This document shows, in pieces, positions 43,370-51,429 of a DNA stretch of 53,386 nucleotides. The notes under the pieces were generated by a model. It was given only the letters and a program-made list of their open reading frames with translations. It made no database searches and was not told where the DNA came from. The stretch covers positions 1 to 53,386 of the forward strand of contig CAKVND010000007.1 of NCBI GenBank assembly GCA_934777245.1, in the 5' to 3' direction. The stretch is from an uncultured Candidatus Melainabacteria bacterium (GTDB lineage: Bacteria > Cyanobacteriota > Vampirovibrionia > Gastranaerophilales > Gastranaerophilaceae). A program made the translations under genes and the position numbers. Each line of letters starts with the position of its first letter. Within the stretch, counting starts at the first letter, position 1.

Positions 43370-44194
43370 TTATTCCTCTATTCTTAAATCTAAATAATCA
43401 TGCAAAGCTTGCTTCCAATTTCTGCAAATTTTATGATTGTTCATCGCGCTGTATTGCGGTCTTTTTGCTGGTCTTGGATAATCTTCAGTTTTACAAGGTT
43501 GCAAATTTACACTTATATCTAAATATTCAAATATTTCTTTTGCAAACTCATACCAACTTGTTTGACCGCTTCCACAAATATGATACGTGCCGTATTCAAA
43601 CTCTTCCAGCATTTTAATAATACCATTAGCAAGCTCAACAGTCCATGTCGGACAACCTATTTGATCATTTACAACTTTTAGATTTTCGTCATTTTTATGA
43701 GCAATCATTGTTTCTACAAAATTCTTTCCATGATGACCGTAAAGCCAACTGGTGCGCGCAATATAATAATCTTTACAGTATTTTTTTACAACTTCTTCAC
43801 CTTGAAACTTTGTTAATCCGTAGTTATTTATCGGATTTGGTTTGTCATCAACCTCATAAGGAGCTTGTTTTTTACCATCAAAAATATAATCTGTTGAAAC
43901 ATAAACTAATATTGCATCATTTTTAGCACAAGCTTTTGCGACATTTTCCGTGCCGACTACATTAATCAATTTCGCTTGCTCAAATTCTTCTTCAGCCTTA
44001 TCGACATTTGTGTAAGCCGCGCAATGAATTACAACATCCGGCTTCTCATTTGACATAACTTTATGTGTTAATAATTCATTTATAATATCTAAATTATTAA
44101 TATCGGTTTCAATTACTTCATAGTCTAAATCTTCCAGAATAGGGCATAAATCTTGCCCAAGCATGCCATTAGCACCTGTTACTAAGACTTTCAT
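43370..44194 (-). CDS. rfbD: dTDP-4-dehydrorhamnose reductase
   Basis: Final step of dTDP-L-rhamnose synthesis: NADPH reduction of dTDP-4-keto-L-rhamnose. The 274-residue SDR protein has LVTGANGMLGQDLCPI at the N-terminus, VIHCAAYTNVDKAEEE, the catalytic YVSTDYIFDGKK and YGLTKFQGE (YxxxK), and TSWLYGHHGKNFVE. Its start overlaps the rfbC stop by 4 nt (ATGA). The rfbA and rfbB genes for the first two steps are not in the window. Confidence 0.95.
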   Translation of the reverse strand: MKVLVTGANGMLGQDLCPILEDLDYEVIETDINNLDIINELLTHKVMSNEKPDVVIHCAAYTNVDKAEEEFEQAKLINVVGTENVAKACAKNDAILVYVSTDYIFDGKKQAPYEVDDKPNPINNYGLTKFQGEEVVKKYCKDYYIARTSWLYGHHGKNFVETMIAHKNDENLKVVNDQIGCPTWTVELANGIIKMLEEFEYGTYHICGSGQTSWYEFAKEIFEYLDISVNLQPCKTEDYPRPAKRPQYSAMNNHKICRNWKQALHDYLDLRIEE

Positions 44195-44733
44195 GAAATC
44201 TCCTTCAATCTTGGTTGATATTTATCTTTTTCTGACAAAATAGGCTCAAAATCAATTCCCCAATCAATATTAATATCCTCATCTTGCCAAAAGATTCCTC
44301 TATCAGCTTGTGGAGCGTATTCTTTTGAAGTCTTGTAAATTAATTCTGCGCAATCTGATAACACAACAAAACCATGCGCAAAACCTTCAGGTATAAAAAG
44401 CATGTGCTTATTTTCTTCCGAAAGTTCAACTCGTACATATTTAGCAAATGTTGGAGAATCTTTGCGAATATCAACCGCTACATCATAGATTCTCCCTTTT
44501 ATACATCTAACAAGCTTTGCTTGAGCAAATGGAGCTTCTTGATAGTGCAAACCTCTTAAAACGCCTTTTGTTGAGCTGGAATGATTATCTTGCACAAAAT
44601 CTGTATTGATTCCATTTTTTACAAAATCAGATTTCTTATAAGTTTCCATAAAAAAGCCACGATTATCACCAAAGACTTTTGGTTTAACCAATATAACATC
44701 CGAAATCGCTTGTTTTTCAAATTCAAAAGGCAT
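44191..44733 (-). CDS. rfbC: dTDP-4-dehydrorhamnose 3,5-epimerase
   Basis: Cupin-fold epimerase of 180 residues that converts dTDP-4-keto-6-deoxyglucose to dTDP-4-keto-L-rhamnose. It shows GDNRGFFMETYKKSDF, FVQDNHSSSTKGVLRGLHYQ with the catalytic His, and FIPEGFAHGF, plus a C-terminal DEDINIDWG tail. It is the first gene of the rhamnose unit. TAAAAT (44745-44740) ends 6 nt before the ATG with no SD, so it may be leaderless. Rhamnose is a typical surface polysaccharide sugar. Confidence 0.96.
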   Translation of the reverse strand: MPFEFEKQAISDVILVKPKVFGDNRGFFMETYKKSDFVKNGINTDFVQDNHSSSTKGVLRGLHYQEAPFAQAKLVRCIKGRIYDVAVDIRKDSPTFAKYVRVELSEENKHMLFIPEGFAHGFVVLSDCAELIYKTSKEYAPQADRGIFWQDEDINIDWGIDFEPILSEKDKYQPRLKEIS

Positions 44734-44785
44734 AAGCCAATTTTAACATAAAAACAATTTTTATATATTTAAAACCATGAGCTTT

Positions 44786-44840
44786 TTGTGAGCATTTGCA
44801 TAGTATATAGACAAAAAAAATTGCGCTTGGCGCGATTCGG
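44786..44840. repeat. Left copy of a ~55-nt direct repeat flanking the integrase remnant
   Basis: From TTTGTGAGCATTT through TATATAGACAAAAAAA to TGCGCTTGGCGCGATTCG, this is nearly identical to 45115-45173, which runs into the intact tRNA-Lys 3' end. The two copies are ~330 nt apart and look like duplicated attachment sites. Confidence 0.7.
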
Positions 44841-44900
44841 TACAAAGCACGAGCTAGACCTCAAAAAGGGGACTCTCTAGATGGTGAACTACAATAATGC
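44821..44900 (-). pseudogene. Decayed tRNA-Lys copy
   Basis: The 3' half (acceptor and part of the T arm) matches the tRNA at 45155-45227. The T loop, anticodon and D arm are degraded, although AAAAGGGGA and GAACTACAA segments are still recognisable. It should not be functional. It probably is a tRNA fragment duplicated by site-specific integration. Confidence 0.65.
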
Positions 44901-45124
44901 GTGCGCTTTTACAAAAAAATGGCAATAAAAAATATATGAGGTTCTATGATTTACGTGGTACGTATGTTGATATTCTCTTGGCAGAAGGTTTGCCATTAAA
45001 ATATATTCAAGCACAAGTCGGACATTCTAATTTTCTGACAACAATGAATGCTTACTCTAAATTAATAAAAGATGTTAATGAACACGCAGTAGATGTGCTT
45101 GAAAAAACTGTGAGCATTTTGTGA
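44897..45124 (+). pseudogene. C-terminal fragment of a tyrosine recombinase (phage/ICE integrase)
   Basis: A 75-residue fragment that aligns with the last part of tyrosine integrases: FYDLRGTYVDILLAEGLPLK, VGHSNFLTTMNAYSKL. R20, H43 and the nucleophile Y53 remain, but the motif HxxR is changed to YxxR and the following His to Gly. All of the N-terminal and core-binding regions are missing. Its end lies next to tRNA-Lys, the usual place of an integrase gene in an integrated element. This is the remnant of a lost element. Confidence 0.8.
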
Positions 45125-45173
45125 GCATTTACATGGTATATAGACAAAAAAATATGCGCTTGGCGCGATTCGA
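45115..45173. repeat. Right copy of the ~55-nt direct repeat (attachment site)
   Basis: It spans the integrase 3' end and the first ~19 nt of the tRNA-Lys 3' end, matching 44786-44840 with a few substitutions. Confidence 0.7.
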
Positions 45174-45227
45174 ACGCGCGACCTATCCCTTAAAAGGGGA
45201 GTGCTCTACCTGCTGAGCTACAAGCGC
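45155..45227 (-). tRNA. tRNA-Lys (anticodon UUU)
   Basis: Cloverleaf on the minus strand: acceptor GCGCTTG / CAAGCGC with discriminator A, D arm GCTC-AGCAGGTA-GAGC, anticodon loop CTTTTAA (UUU), T arm GCGCG-TTCGAAT-CGCGC. The anticodon stem CTCCC / GGGAT pairs at four positions with a terminal C-T mismatch. No CCA is encoded. It served as an integration site, shown by the duplicated 3' end upstream. Confidence 0.93.
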
Positions 45228-45311
45228 AAATTTTATAAAATTTACAAAAACTATTTATTTATCAATTAAACCTTTTTTACTTCGGCTTGTGGACTAACCA
45301 CAAGATTTATA

Positions 45312-46319
45312 TTACCAAGAACAAAATTTACTGTCAAGAGTTTTATTTGATATTTCTTTTATAATATCTTTTATTTCAGCTGAAACATCGTTATCATCAG
45401 CGATACTAGCTTTTACAAGTTTTGAAAATTCTGCCTTCTTAAATTCATGCAATCCTTTCTTTTTAAAAATTATTTCTAAATTTTTAGCATTTGATAATTC
45501 TTCATCAAAATCATCATCATTAATTGAATTAAAATTTTCTAAATGTTTATTTACAGTTTTTATAATTAATGATTTAGGTAACAAATCCTCAAACTCACCA
45601 CAAGATACAAGATGTATTTTGTCAATGTTTCTTAACTTGGGAGTAATTTGTTTAATATTTTCTTCTGCATCTTTATCAAGGAGCAAAAAAATAGGCAATT
45701 TTAATTCTTCTGACAATCTATAATAAATTTTAACAACTTGACTTTTACCCCCCGCGGGAATAACTTGTATTCCCTTCTGATAAAAGTCAAACCCCAAATA
45801 TTTAGAAAAAGCAGGCAATAAAGTTTCTTCTGTTAAGCCTTCTACAAGTATAACCTTTTCAATCGGAAATTTTAACAAATGTTCTTGACGCATTTTTTTT
45901 AAATCAGCATGCTCCGCAAGAGATTTAAGCCAACGCAAATTTACAACACTATTTTCATCTATAAGCTTAATTGCATTATTATAATCAATATTATTATCAA
46001 GCAAGATTTGAGTTAGAGCATCATTATTAAAAACAGAATTCTCATAATTTTTCAATTTCATGTTGATATTAAAAGAATCATCTTGTTCTTCAACTTCCAA
46101 TATTTGTATAAGCGAATTATTTATAATCTCAACTGCATAATTTCTAATTTCTCTAACATCAAGATGTTCGAGTTCAATTTTTTTAAATTTAGGTTCAATT
46201 AAATTTCCTAATATAATATCAGAAAACACTCGTAAGTACTTTTCTTTAGTTAATTTAAAACGCGTCAACCTATCTAATGATATTAAAATTTGTTCTTTAG
46301 TTAAAATTTTATATTTCAA
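45312..46319 (-). CDS. OLD-family TOPRIM protein without an ATPase domain
   Basis: A 335-residue protein. Residues ~150-260 are a TOPRIM domain like those at the C-terminus of OLD/GajA nucleases: VILVEGLTEETLLP (E160 as the metal-binding Glu), LLLDKDAEE (D215, D217) and FEDLLP (~242-248). The N-terminal ~145 residues are helical and have no Walker A or ABC signature, so the usual ATPase part is absent. OLD-like proteins cut DNA and often act in phage defence; whether this stand-alone form is active or pairs with another ATPase is unknown. It sits on the 5' side of tRNA-Lys, 84 nt away, outside the likely element. No SD is clear. Confidence 0.78.
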   Translation of the reverse strand: MKYKILTKEQILISLDRLTRFKLTKEKYLRVFSDIILGNLIEPKFKKIELEHLDVREIRNYAVEIINNSLIQILEVEEQDDSFNINMKLKNYENSVFNNDALTQILLDNNIDYNNAIKLIDENSVVNLRWLKSLAEHADLKKMRQEHLLKFPIEKVILVEGLTEETLLPAFSKYLGFDFYQKGIQVIPAGGKSQVVKIYYRLSEELKLPIFLLLDKDAEENIKQITPKLRNIDKIHLVSCGEFEDLLPKSLIIKTVNKHLENFNSINDDDFDEELSNAKNLEIIFKKKGLHEFKKAEFSKLVKASIADDNDVSAEIKDIIKEISNKTLDSKFCSW

Positions 46320-46384
46320 AATAATTCCTTAATTATAGTTTTATTTTAATATTTTATATGAATAATTTCAACATTTATAATAAA

Positions 46385-46421
46385 TATAAAACACCATTCT
46401 AAACATTAATTTAGAATGGTG
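46385..46421 (-). terminator. Terminator of argS
   Basis: Stem CACCATTCTAAA / TTTAGAATGGTG with a 6-nt loop, then TTTTAT on the minus strand, ~42 nt after the argS stop. Confidence 0.8.
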
Positions 46422-46462
46422 CCAAATAACATAAATAAAATTCTCATAAATACGAAAATAGT

Positions 46463-48199
46463 TTACATTTTCTCAGGCGCAGAAACTGCTAAAATATCAA
46501 GCGCATTCTTTAATGTAGTCTTGATTGCAACCATCAACGCTAATCTTGATTTCATCAACTCCTTATCATCACAAATAACTCTGTTTGAGTTATAGAATGA
46601 ATGGAATTCAGCAGCAAGCTCTTGAACATATCTGCAAATTGTGTAAACTGTTCTGTTTTGAGCAGAAAGTACAATTACTGATTTGAATTCTTCCAATTTC
46701 AAAATCAATGTTTTTGCGCTGTCTGCGGTTTTCAAAATAATATCTTTATCAAAATTATTAATCAAATCATCCAATTCAGCTTGAGTCATAGGCGCAGGAG
46801 TTTTTTCACCTGTTTCAGCGTTAAGTCTTTCATTTACTGCGTTTCTCAAAATTGAACAAACTCTTGCATAAGCATATTGAACGTAAAATACCGGGTTTTC
46901 ATCAGTAGAACGTTTTGCAAGTTCGATATCAAAATCAAGCGTCATATCAATGTTACGCATTTCCATCCAATAACGAGTAGCGTCAATTCCAACTTCTTCA
47001 ATCAAATCGTCCAAAGTAACCATGTTTTTACGTTTGCCCATACGAACTTCTTCGCCATTTACAACAAGATTTACAAGCTGTCCTAACAATACTTCTAATT
47101 TATTCGGGTCATAGCCTAAAGCTTCTATTGATGCCTTAACACGAGCAACATAACCGTGGTGATCTGCACCCCAAATATTGATTAATCTGTCATATCCGCG
47201 TCGTAGTTTGTCAATATGATAAGCGATATCAGCTGTTAAGTATGTATTTGAGCCATCAGCTTTTTTAATAACTCTATCTTGGTCATCGCCGAAATCAGAA
47301 GATTTAAACCACATTGCACCTTCTTTTTCGTACAACATACCTTTAGAAACAAGTTCTTTATAACTTTCTTCAACTTTACCTGATTTATGCAAATCAAGCT
47401 CTGAATAAAAGTTGTCGAAATGAACTCTGAATTCTTCTAATAATTTCTTTTGGCAAGCTTCCATTTCTTTTTTTGCAAAATCAGAGAAAATTTTAACATC
47501 TAACGCGTCAACATCAGCACCAGATTTTACATCAGCAATTTTTTCTGCTAAGAATTTTTTAGCAACAGGTACTAAATAATCCCCCGGGTAATAATTCTTT
47601 CTTTCAATTTCATCAGTCGGAAAATCTACGTTTTCGCCCAATTCTTGCTTAACTCTGATTTTCAAAGAATTGCCAAGCTTGTTAATTTGACTTCCTGCAT
47701 CGTTTATATAAAATTCTTGATAAACTTCATGACCGTAGAATTTTAGCAAATTAGCCAAAGCACTTCCCATAGCAGCCCAACGACCATGACCGATGTGGAA
47801 TGGACCTGTAGGGTTAGCCGAAACGTATTCCAACAAGATTTTTTCAGTCGGAACATTTTCAGGACGTCCATAATTTTCTTTTTTCGCCAAAACTTCAGCA
47901 ACAGCGTTTGCTAAAAGTGAATTTTCAATCTTGAAGTTAATAAAACCACCAACTACAGAAACTGAATAATCTTGGTTTGAAAGATGTTTTACAATTGCAT
48001 TTGCAATCATAGGCGGTGCGATTTTTGCAGAACGTGCTAAAGATGAAACGTTAACCGCAAAGTCGCCGAATTCAGGATTTTTTGGCTTTTCCATGATTAG
48101 CGAATATTCGCTTTCAGCACTCATTTGCCCAAGTTCGTTTGCCTCTATAGCGTTTGTAATACCTTGTTTAACTTCGTTTAGAAAAAAATCTTTTAACAT
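46463..48199 (-). CDS. argS: Arginyl-tRNA synthetase
   Basis: Class I synthetase of 578 residues. The N-terminal Add-1 domain is followed by the HIGH motif in SANPTGPFHIGHGRWAAMGS (~127-140), a catalytic core with IWGADHHGYV, the loop VRMGKRKNMVTLDDL in place of KMSKS, and the C-terminal anticodon-binding domain with FYVQYAYARVCSILRN. It is complete. The ATG at 48199 follows GAGGA and is preferred to the ATG at 48211, which overlaps that SD. It is a single gene between repeats and a terminator. Confidence 0.98.
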   Translation of the reverse strand: MLKDFFLNEVKQGITNAIEANELGQMSAESEYSLIMEKPKNPEFGDFAVNVSSLARSAKIAPPMIANAIVKHLSNQDYSVSVVGGFINFKIENSLLANAVAEVLAKKENYGRPENVPTEKILLEYVSANPTGPFHIGHGRWAAMGSALANLLKFYGHEVYQEFYINDAGSQINKLGNSLKIRVKQELGENVDFPTDEIERKNYYPGDYLVPVAKKFLAEKIADVKSGADVDALDVKIFSDFAKKEMEACQKKLLEEFRVHFDNFYSELDLHKSGKVEESYKELVSKGMLYEKEGAMWFKSSDFGDDQDRVIKKADGSNTYLTADIAYHIDKLRRGYDRLINIWGADHHGYVARVKASIEALGYDPNKLEVLLGQLVNLVVNGEEVRMGKRKNMVTLDDLIEEVGIDATRYWMEMRNIDMTLDFDIELAKRSTDENPVFYVQYAYARVCSILRNAVNERLNAETGEKTPAPMTQAELDDLINNFDKDIILKTADSAKTLILKLEEFKSVIVLSAQNRTVYTICRYVQELAAEFHSFYNSNRVICDDKELMKSRLALMVAIKTTLKNALDILAVSAPEKM

Positions 48200-48221
48200 A
48201 TTTATCCTCATTTATTATTTT

Positions 48222-48433
48222 AGTGAATAAGTCAATAGGTGAATAAGTAAATAAGTTCGTATTAAATTATTCTTAATTGACTTTATGCTTTTGTAATGGA
48301 TTGTTTCGTCGCTCACCGCTCCTCGCAATGACTTGGCGCATATTTCCTAACTTTCCCCTCGCCCCTTGAGGGAGAGGGAGCAGTCGTTGGCGAGCTGTGC
48401 GAGCCTTACGAATGCGGGTGAGGGGTAGAACCT
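48222..48433. repeat. Repeat cluster upstream of argS (GTGAATA family, ERIC-like and GC-rich unit)
   Basis: Three adjoining pieces. 48222-48268 matches the GTGAATA-rich end of the 11875-12023 element. 48297-48335 (GGATTGTTTCGTCGCTCACC then CTCGCAATGAC) resembles an interspersed repeat seen in many genomes and matches inverted 50273-50302. 48351-48433 has the CCCCTTGAGGGAGAGGGAG ... GCGGGTGAGGGGT unit related to the 26180-26603 island. No ORF is present. Confidence 0.72.
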
Positions 48434-48460
48434 TCACTTCCTTATTATAATATAAACATG

Positions 48461-49081
48461 TTAAGCGTGTTTTCTTGCATCATTATTTGCATTATGGTCA
48501 GCAATTTTACCCATAATAAATCCACCTAAAGCAATAATGGCACTAACTCCAAGTACAGAACTTATTAATAGTGGAGTTTTAGCTCCTTTTGAAACTCCCG
48601 CTTTTTGAAGTTCTTTATCCGCTTCTTGTTGAAAACTTTTCGTAAATGTAGTGGCAGCTCCTAATACCAAGCCTACTGCAGCTCCTAACTTCCAACCGTG
48701 CTTAGCACCATCATTTGATTCATAATATCCCGTACCTTGTTTTCCAATATCAATATGCTCATTTATTTGCATTGCATTTCTTAGTCCATTGCGACGTATT
48801 TCATCCGCAGCTTTTGCAGCATTTTTATTTCTAATATTATCAATTATTGCACCACATCCGACAGCAGCAAGGGCAGTAGCTAAAGATATAAACCCGTTAG
48901 ACGTTCTTTTTTTCATAAATCTGTATAAAGCCCCTAAACCTTCAAAACCACCTAATATACTACCAGCAACAACACCTGAATTTGTTTTATAATAGGGTGT
49001 TCCATTTTCTGTTCTTTGATAAGAACCGCGAAAATTTGGTTTAACTACATTTGGTTGACTACAATTCACACTTAATGACAT
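48461..49081 (-). CDS. Small membrane protein with N-terminal KPNFRG motif, function unknown
   Basis: A 206-residue protein of no family I recognise. After MSLSVNCSQPNVVKPNFRG come four Gly/Ala-rich hydrophobic segments: ~33-52 (VVAGSILGGFEGLGALYRF), ~65-85 (ISLATALAAVGCGAII), ~128-146 (KLGAAVGLVLGAATTF) and ~170-192 (LLISSVLGVSAIIALGGFIM). Two-by-two arrangement with a polar middle suggests duplicated hairpins. The KPNFRG motif is shared with the protein at 23730-24383. No signal peptide is visible. The repeat cluster ends 28 nt after its stop, and the opp genes lie upstream, 90 nt away. Confidence 0.72.
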   Translation of the reverse strand: MSLSVNCSQPNVVKPNFRGSYQRTENGTPYYKTNSGVVAGSILGGFEGLGALYRFMKKRTSNGFISLATALAAVGCGAIIDNIRNKNAAKAADEIRRNGLRNAMQINEHIDIGKQGTGYYESNDGAKHGWKLGAAVGLVLGAATTFTKSFQQEADKELQKAGVSKGAKTPLLISSVLGVSAIIALGGFIMGKIADHNANNDARKHA

Positions 49082-49170
49082 ACTACTTTCCCCTTGTCTT
49101 CATACATTAATGTTAAAGCATGAAAATGATTATTGTTGCTATGTTTAATGAATAAATTTACAAAACTTAA

Positions 49171-50190
49171 TTATCGTTGGCTCTTCGGGTCTAAGATATC
49201 GCGAACTGCATCACCAAGCAAATTAAAAGATAATACTGCAATAAATATAAGCGCTCCAGGGGTTAATAACCAAGGACGATAAAAAATGTTTGTAAACTCT
49301 TGTGCTTCTTTTAGCATATTACCCCAACTAGCATCAGGTTGTTGAATTCCAAGCCCTAAAAAGCTTAAACCTGATTCCGCCAAAATATAAGACGGCACAC
49401 TTAAAGTCATTGCTATAATTACATAACTCGTAGTTTGAGGCAAAATATGTTTCATAATAATTCGCCAATCAGAAGCACCAATTGTTTTTTCGGCTTGCAC
49501 AAAATCTTCATTCTTGATAGACAAAACCATGCCGCGTACAACCCTTGCAAACCCTGACCAACCAATCAACGCAAGAATTACAACAATAAGCGCAAATCTC
49601 TGCACACTTGTCATTCCACTTGGAAGAATTGCTGCAAGAATTATTAAGAGATAAAAACTCGGAATCGCCATAATAGCTTCCGCAAATCTCATCATTAAAG
49701 TATCAACAATTCCGCCGTAATAACCTGAAATTCCTCCATAAATTAAACCTATCGGAAAAACTATCAGTAATGACAAAAAACCGACTGTCATTGAAATCCT
49801 ACCACCAAAAAGCAGGCGAGAAAAAACATCACGTCCATTTATATCAGTACCTAAAAGATATATTTGTCCGCCGTCTTGCACTCCAAATAAATGACCATGG
49901 CAAAATAGTTTCAAATAATATTTATGACTTCTATCTTGCTTGAAAACAGTTTGCATCAGAGAAGGTTCATATTCTCGAACATAATTATAAGTATAAGGGC
50001 GTGAAAATTTGCCGTTTTCATCAATTGTATAAATTTTTGAAGGCGGCGCATAAGCCATATCCCTATTAGAATACGTGTTAGAATATGGCGCAATAAAATT
50101 TGCAAACAGAATTAATAAATACATAATCGCAAGAATTATGAATGCTGTTTTTGCAAATTTGTCTTGAAAGATTTTTTTTATTATTTCCAT
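49171..50190 (-). CDS. oppC: Oligopeptide ABC transporter permease, OppC/DppC type
   Basis: Inner-membrane permease of 339 residues with an N-terminal OppC_N domain (TAFIILAIMYLLILFANFIA), an unusually long periplasmic loop (~35-110), the GTDINGRDVFSRLLFGGRIS motif and the EAA loop (TIGASDWRIIMKHILPQT). It forms the channel with OppB. The upstream flank contains the end of a GC-rich repeat (GAGAGGGTATTATAAACTT before the ATG), which supplies its only SD-like sequence. No ATPase gene follows, so OppD/F must be encoded elsewhere. Confidence 0.93.
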   Translation of the reverse strand: MEIIKKIFQDKFAKTAFIILAIMYLLILFANFIAPYSNTYSNRDMAYAPPSKIYTIDENGKFSRPYTYNYVREYEPSLMQTVFKQDRSHKYYLKLFCHGHLFGVQDGGQIYLLGTDINGRDVFSRLLFGGRISMTVGFLSLLIVFPIGLIYGGISGYYGGIVDTLMMRFAEAIMAIPSFYLLIILAAILPSGMTSVQRFALIVVILALIGWSGFARVVRGMVLSIKNEDFVQAEKTIGASDWRIIMKHILPQTTSYVIIAMTLSVPSYILAESGLSFLGLGIQQPDASWGNMLKEAQEFTNIFYRPWLLTPGALIFIAVLSFNLLGDAVRDILDPKSQR

Positions 50191-50195
50191 AAGTT

Positions 50196-50382
50196 TATAA
50201 TACCCTCTCCCCTACCCCTCTCCCTAGGAGAGGGTGCAAAGTCGTTCAATTGTTTATATTTAGTGTGTAGTCATTGCGAGCCTCATAAGAATAATCCATA
50301 TTATAAGGATAAACCCTCACCCGAATTTCTAAGTTTCGCACATCTTAACTTGAAATTCTACCCTCTCCTCAGGAGAGGGAGC
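50196..50382. repeat. GC-rich repeat cluster between oppB and oppC
   Basis: The 191-nt gap is made of repeat units: CCCTCTCC-CTA-GGAGAGGG hairpin (50215-50234), an ERIC-like GTCATTGCGAGCCTC (50272-50290), a CCCTCACCCG unit and a second hairpin CCCTCTCC-TCA-GGAGAGGG (50361-50380) ending at the oppB stop codon. The TTATAATACCCTCTCC end at ~50195 matches the arm of the 26235 island. Confidence 0.75.
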
Positions 50383-51353
50383 TATCTGCTTGTCCTAATT
50401 CGCGGATCTGCAATCATTAGCAGAATATCCGCTATCAAATTACCTAATATCAACATTATGGTCCCCATCATTAATGACGCCATAACCAAATTAATATCAG
50501 ATTTCATAACAGCTTCCAAAATCAGACGTCCAAGCCCCGGAAACTGAAAAACATATTCAGTAAGCGCAGCACCGCTCAAAAGTCCTGCAAATTCAAACCC
50601 TAAAAGTGTTATCATAGGATTTATTGCATTTCTTAAAGCGTGTTTAAAAATAACTTTGCCCTCACTCAAACCTTTTGCACGAGCAAATTTCACATAATCA
50701 CTATCCAAAACTTCAAGCATATTTGCCCGCATTTGTCTTTGTAAGCCCGATAAAGATATTGTAAACAAAACAATTACAGGTAAAACAAGGTGTTTAGACA
50801 AGTCTAAAACTTTTCCGCAGAAACTCATTTCGTTGAAATCATAACTGGTTAATCCTCCAACAGGAAACCAACCGGTTTTTACAGCAAAAATCAACATTAA
50901 AATTGCAAAGAAAAATGATGGAATCGCCATTCCGACACTTGAAATTACTGTTAAAATTCTATCAAATGCCGTTTCCTTCTTTATCGCAGCCAAAACTCCA
51001 AGCGGAATGCCAACAATCCAAGTCATAAAAATTACAATTGAGGTTAACAAAAGCGTATTTGGAATTCTTTCTTTTAGTTTAGTTGAAACTTTTTCACCTG
51101 CGGAAGTATACCCCAAATCCCCTTGAACAAAAGATTTTGCCCAAGAAACATACTGGATATAAATCGGTTTATCCAATTTCAAGCGCTTCATTTCCTTATC
51201 CAAAGTTTCTTGAGAAATCGAAGGATTTAAGCGAAGTTCTGCAAGCGGATCGACCGGCGAAAGTCTGATTATAAAAAAGCTTATTAAAGATACCAGAATT
51301 AAAAGTGGTATAACTTGCAGAATGCGTTTTAGTATGTATTTGAATAAATTCAT
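50382..51353 (-). CDS. oppB: Oligopeptide ABC transporter permease, OppB/DppB type
   Basis: Inner-membrane permease of 323 residues of the binding-protein-dependent family. It has the start LKRILQVIPLLILVSLISFF, the RLSPVDPLAELRLNP loop, a typical IPNTLLLTSIVIFMTWIVGI helix pair and the EAA loop (RAKGLSEGKVIFKHALRNAI). The start is preceded by AAGGAAAAG. The stop codon lies within the edge of a GC-rich repeat. It is the middle gene of oppA-oppB-oppC. Confidence 0.94.
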   Translation of the reverse strand: MNLFKYILKRILQVIPLLILVSLISFFIIRLSPVDPLAELRLNPSISQETLDKEMKRLKLDKPIYIQYVSWAKSFVQGDLGYTSAGEKVSTKLKERIPNTLLLTSIVIFMTWIVGIPLGVLAAIKKETAFDRILTVISSVGMAIPSFFFAILMLIFAVKTGWFPVGGLTSYDFNEMSFCGKVLDLSKHLVLPVIVLFTISLSGLQRQMRANMLEVLDSDYVKFARAKGLSEGKVIFKHALRNAINPMITLLGFEFAGLLSGAALTEYVFQFPGLGRLILEAVMKSDINLVMASLMMGTIMLILGNLIADILLMIADPRIRTSR

Positions 51354-51370
51354 TTCTTTTCCTTGTTAAT

Positions 51371-51425
51371 AATTGTACGCCTACCCGCCCCTTGAGGGAG
51401 GGTCGAAATCTTTGATTTCGGGGTG
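51371..51425. repeat. GC-rich repeat between oppA and oppB
   Basis: CCCGCCCCTTGAGGGAGGG followed by the hairpin CGAAATC-TTT-GATTTCG and GGGTGGGG. It ends 4 nt before the oppA stop codon. It is related to the other GC-rich repeats. Confidence 0.68.
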
Positions 51426-51429
51426 GGGT

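Noticed and set aside
44821..44900. A second functional tRNA-Lys
   Set aside because: Only the 3' end is conserved; the T loop, anticodon stem and D arm no longer fold.
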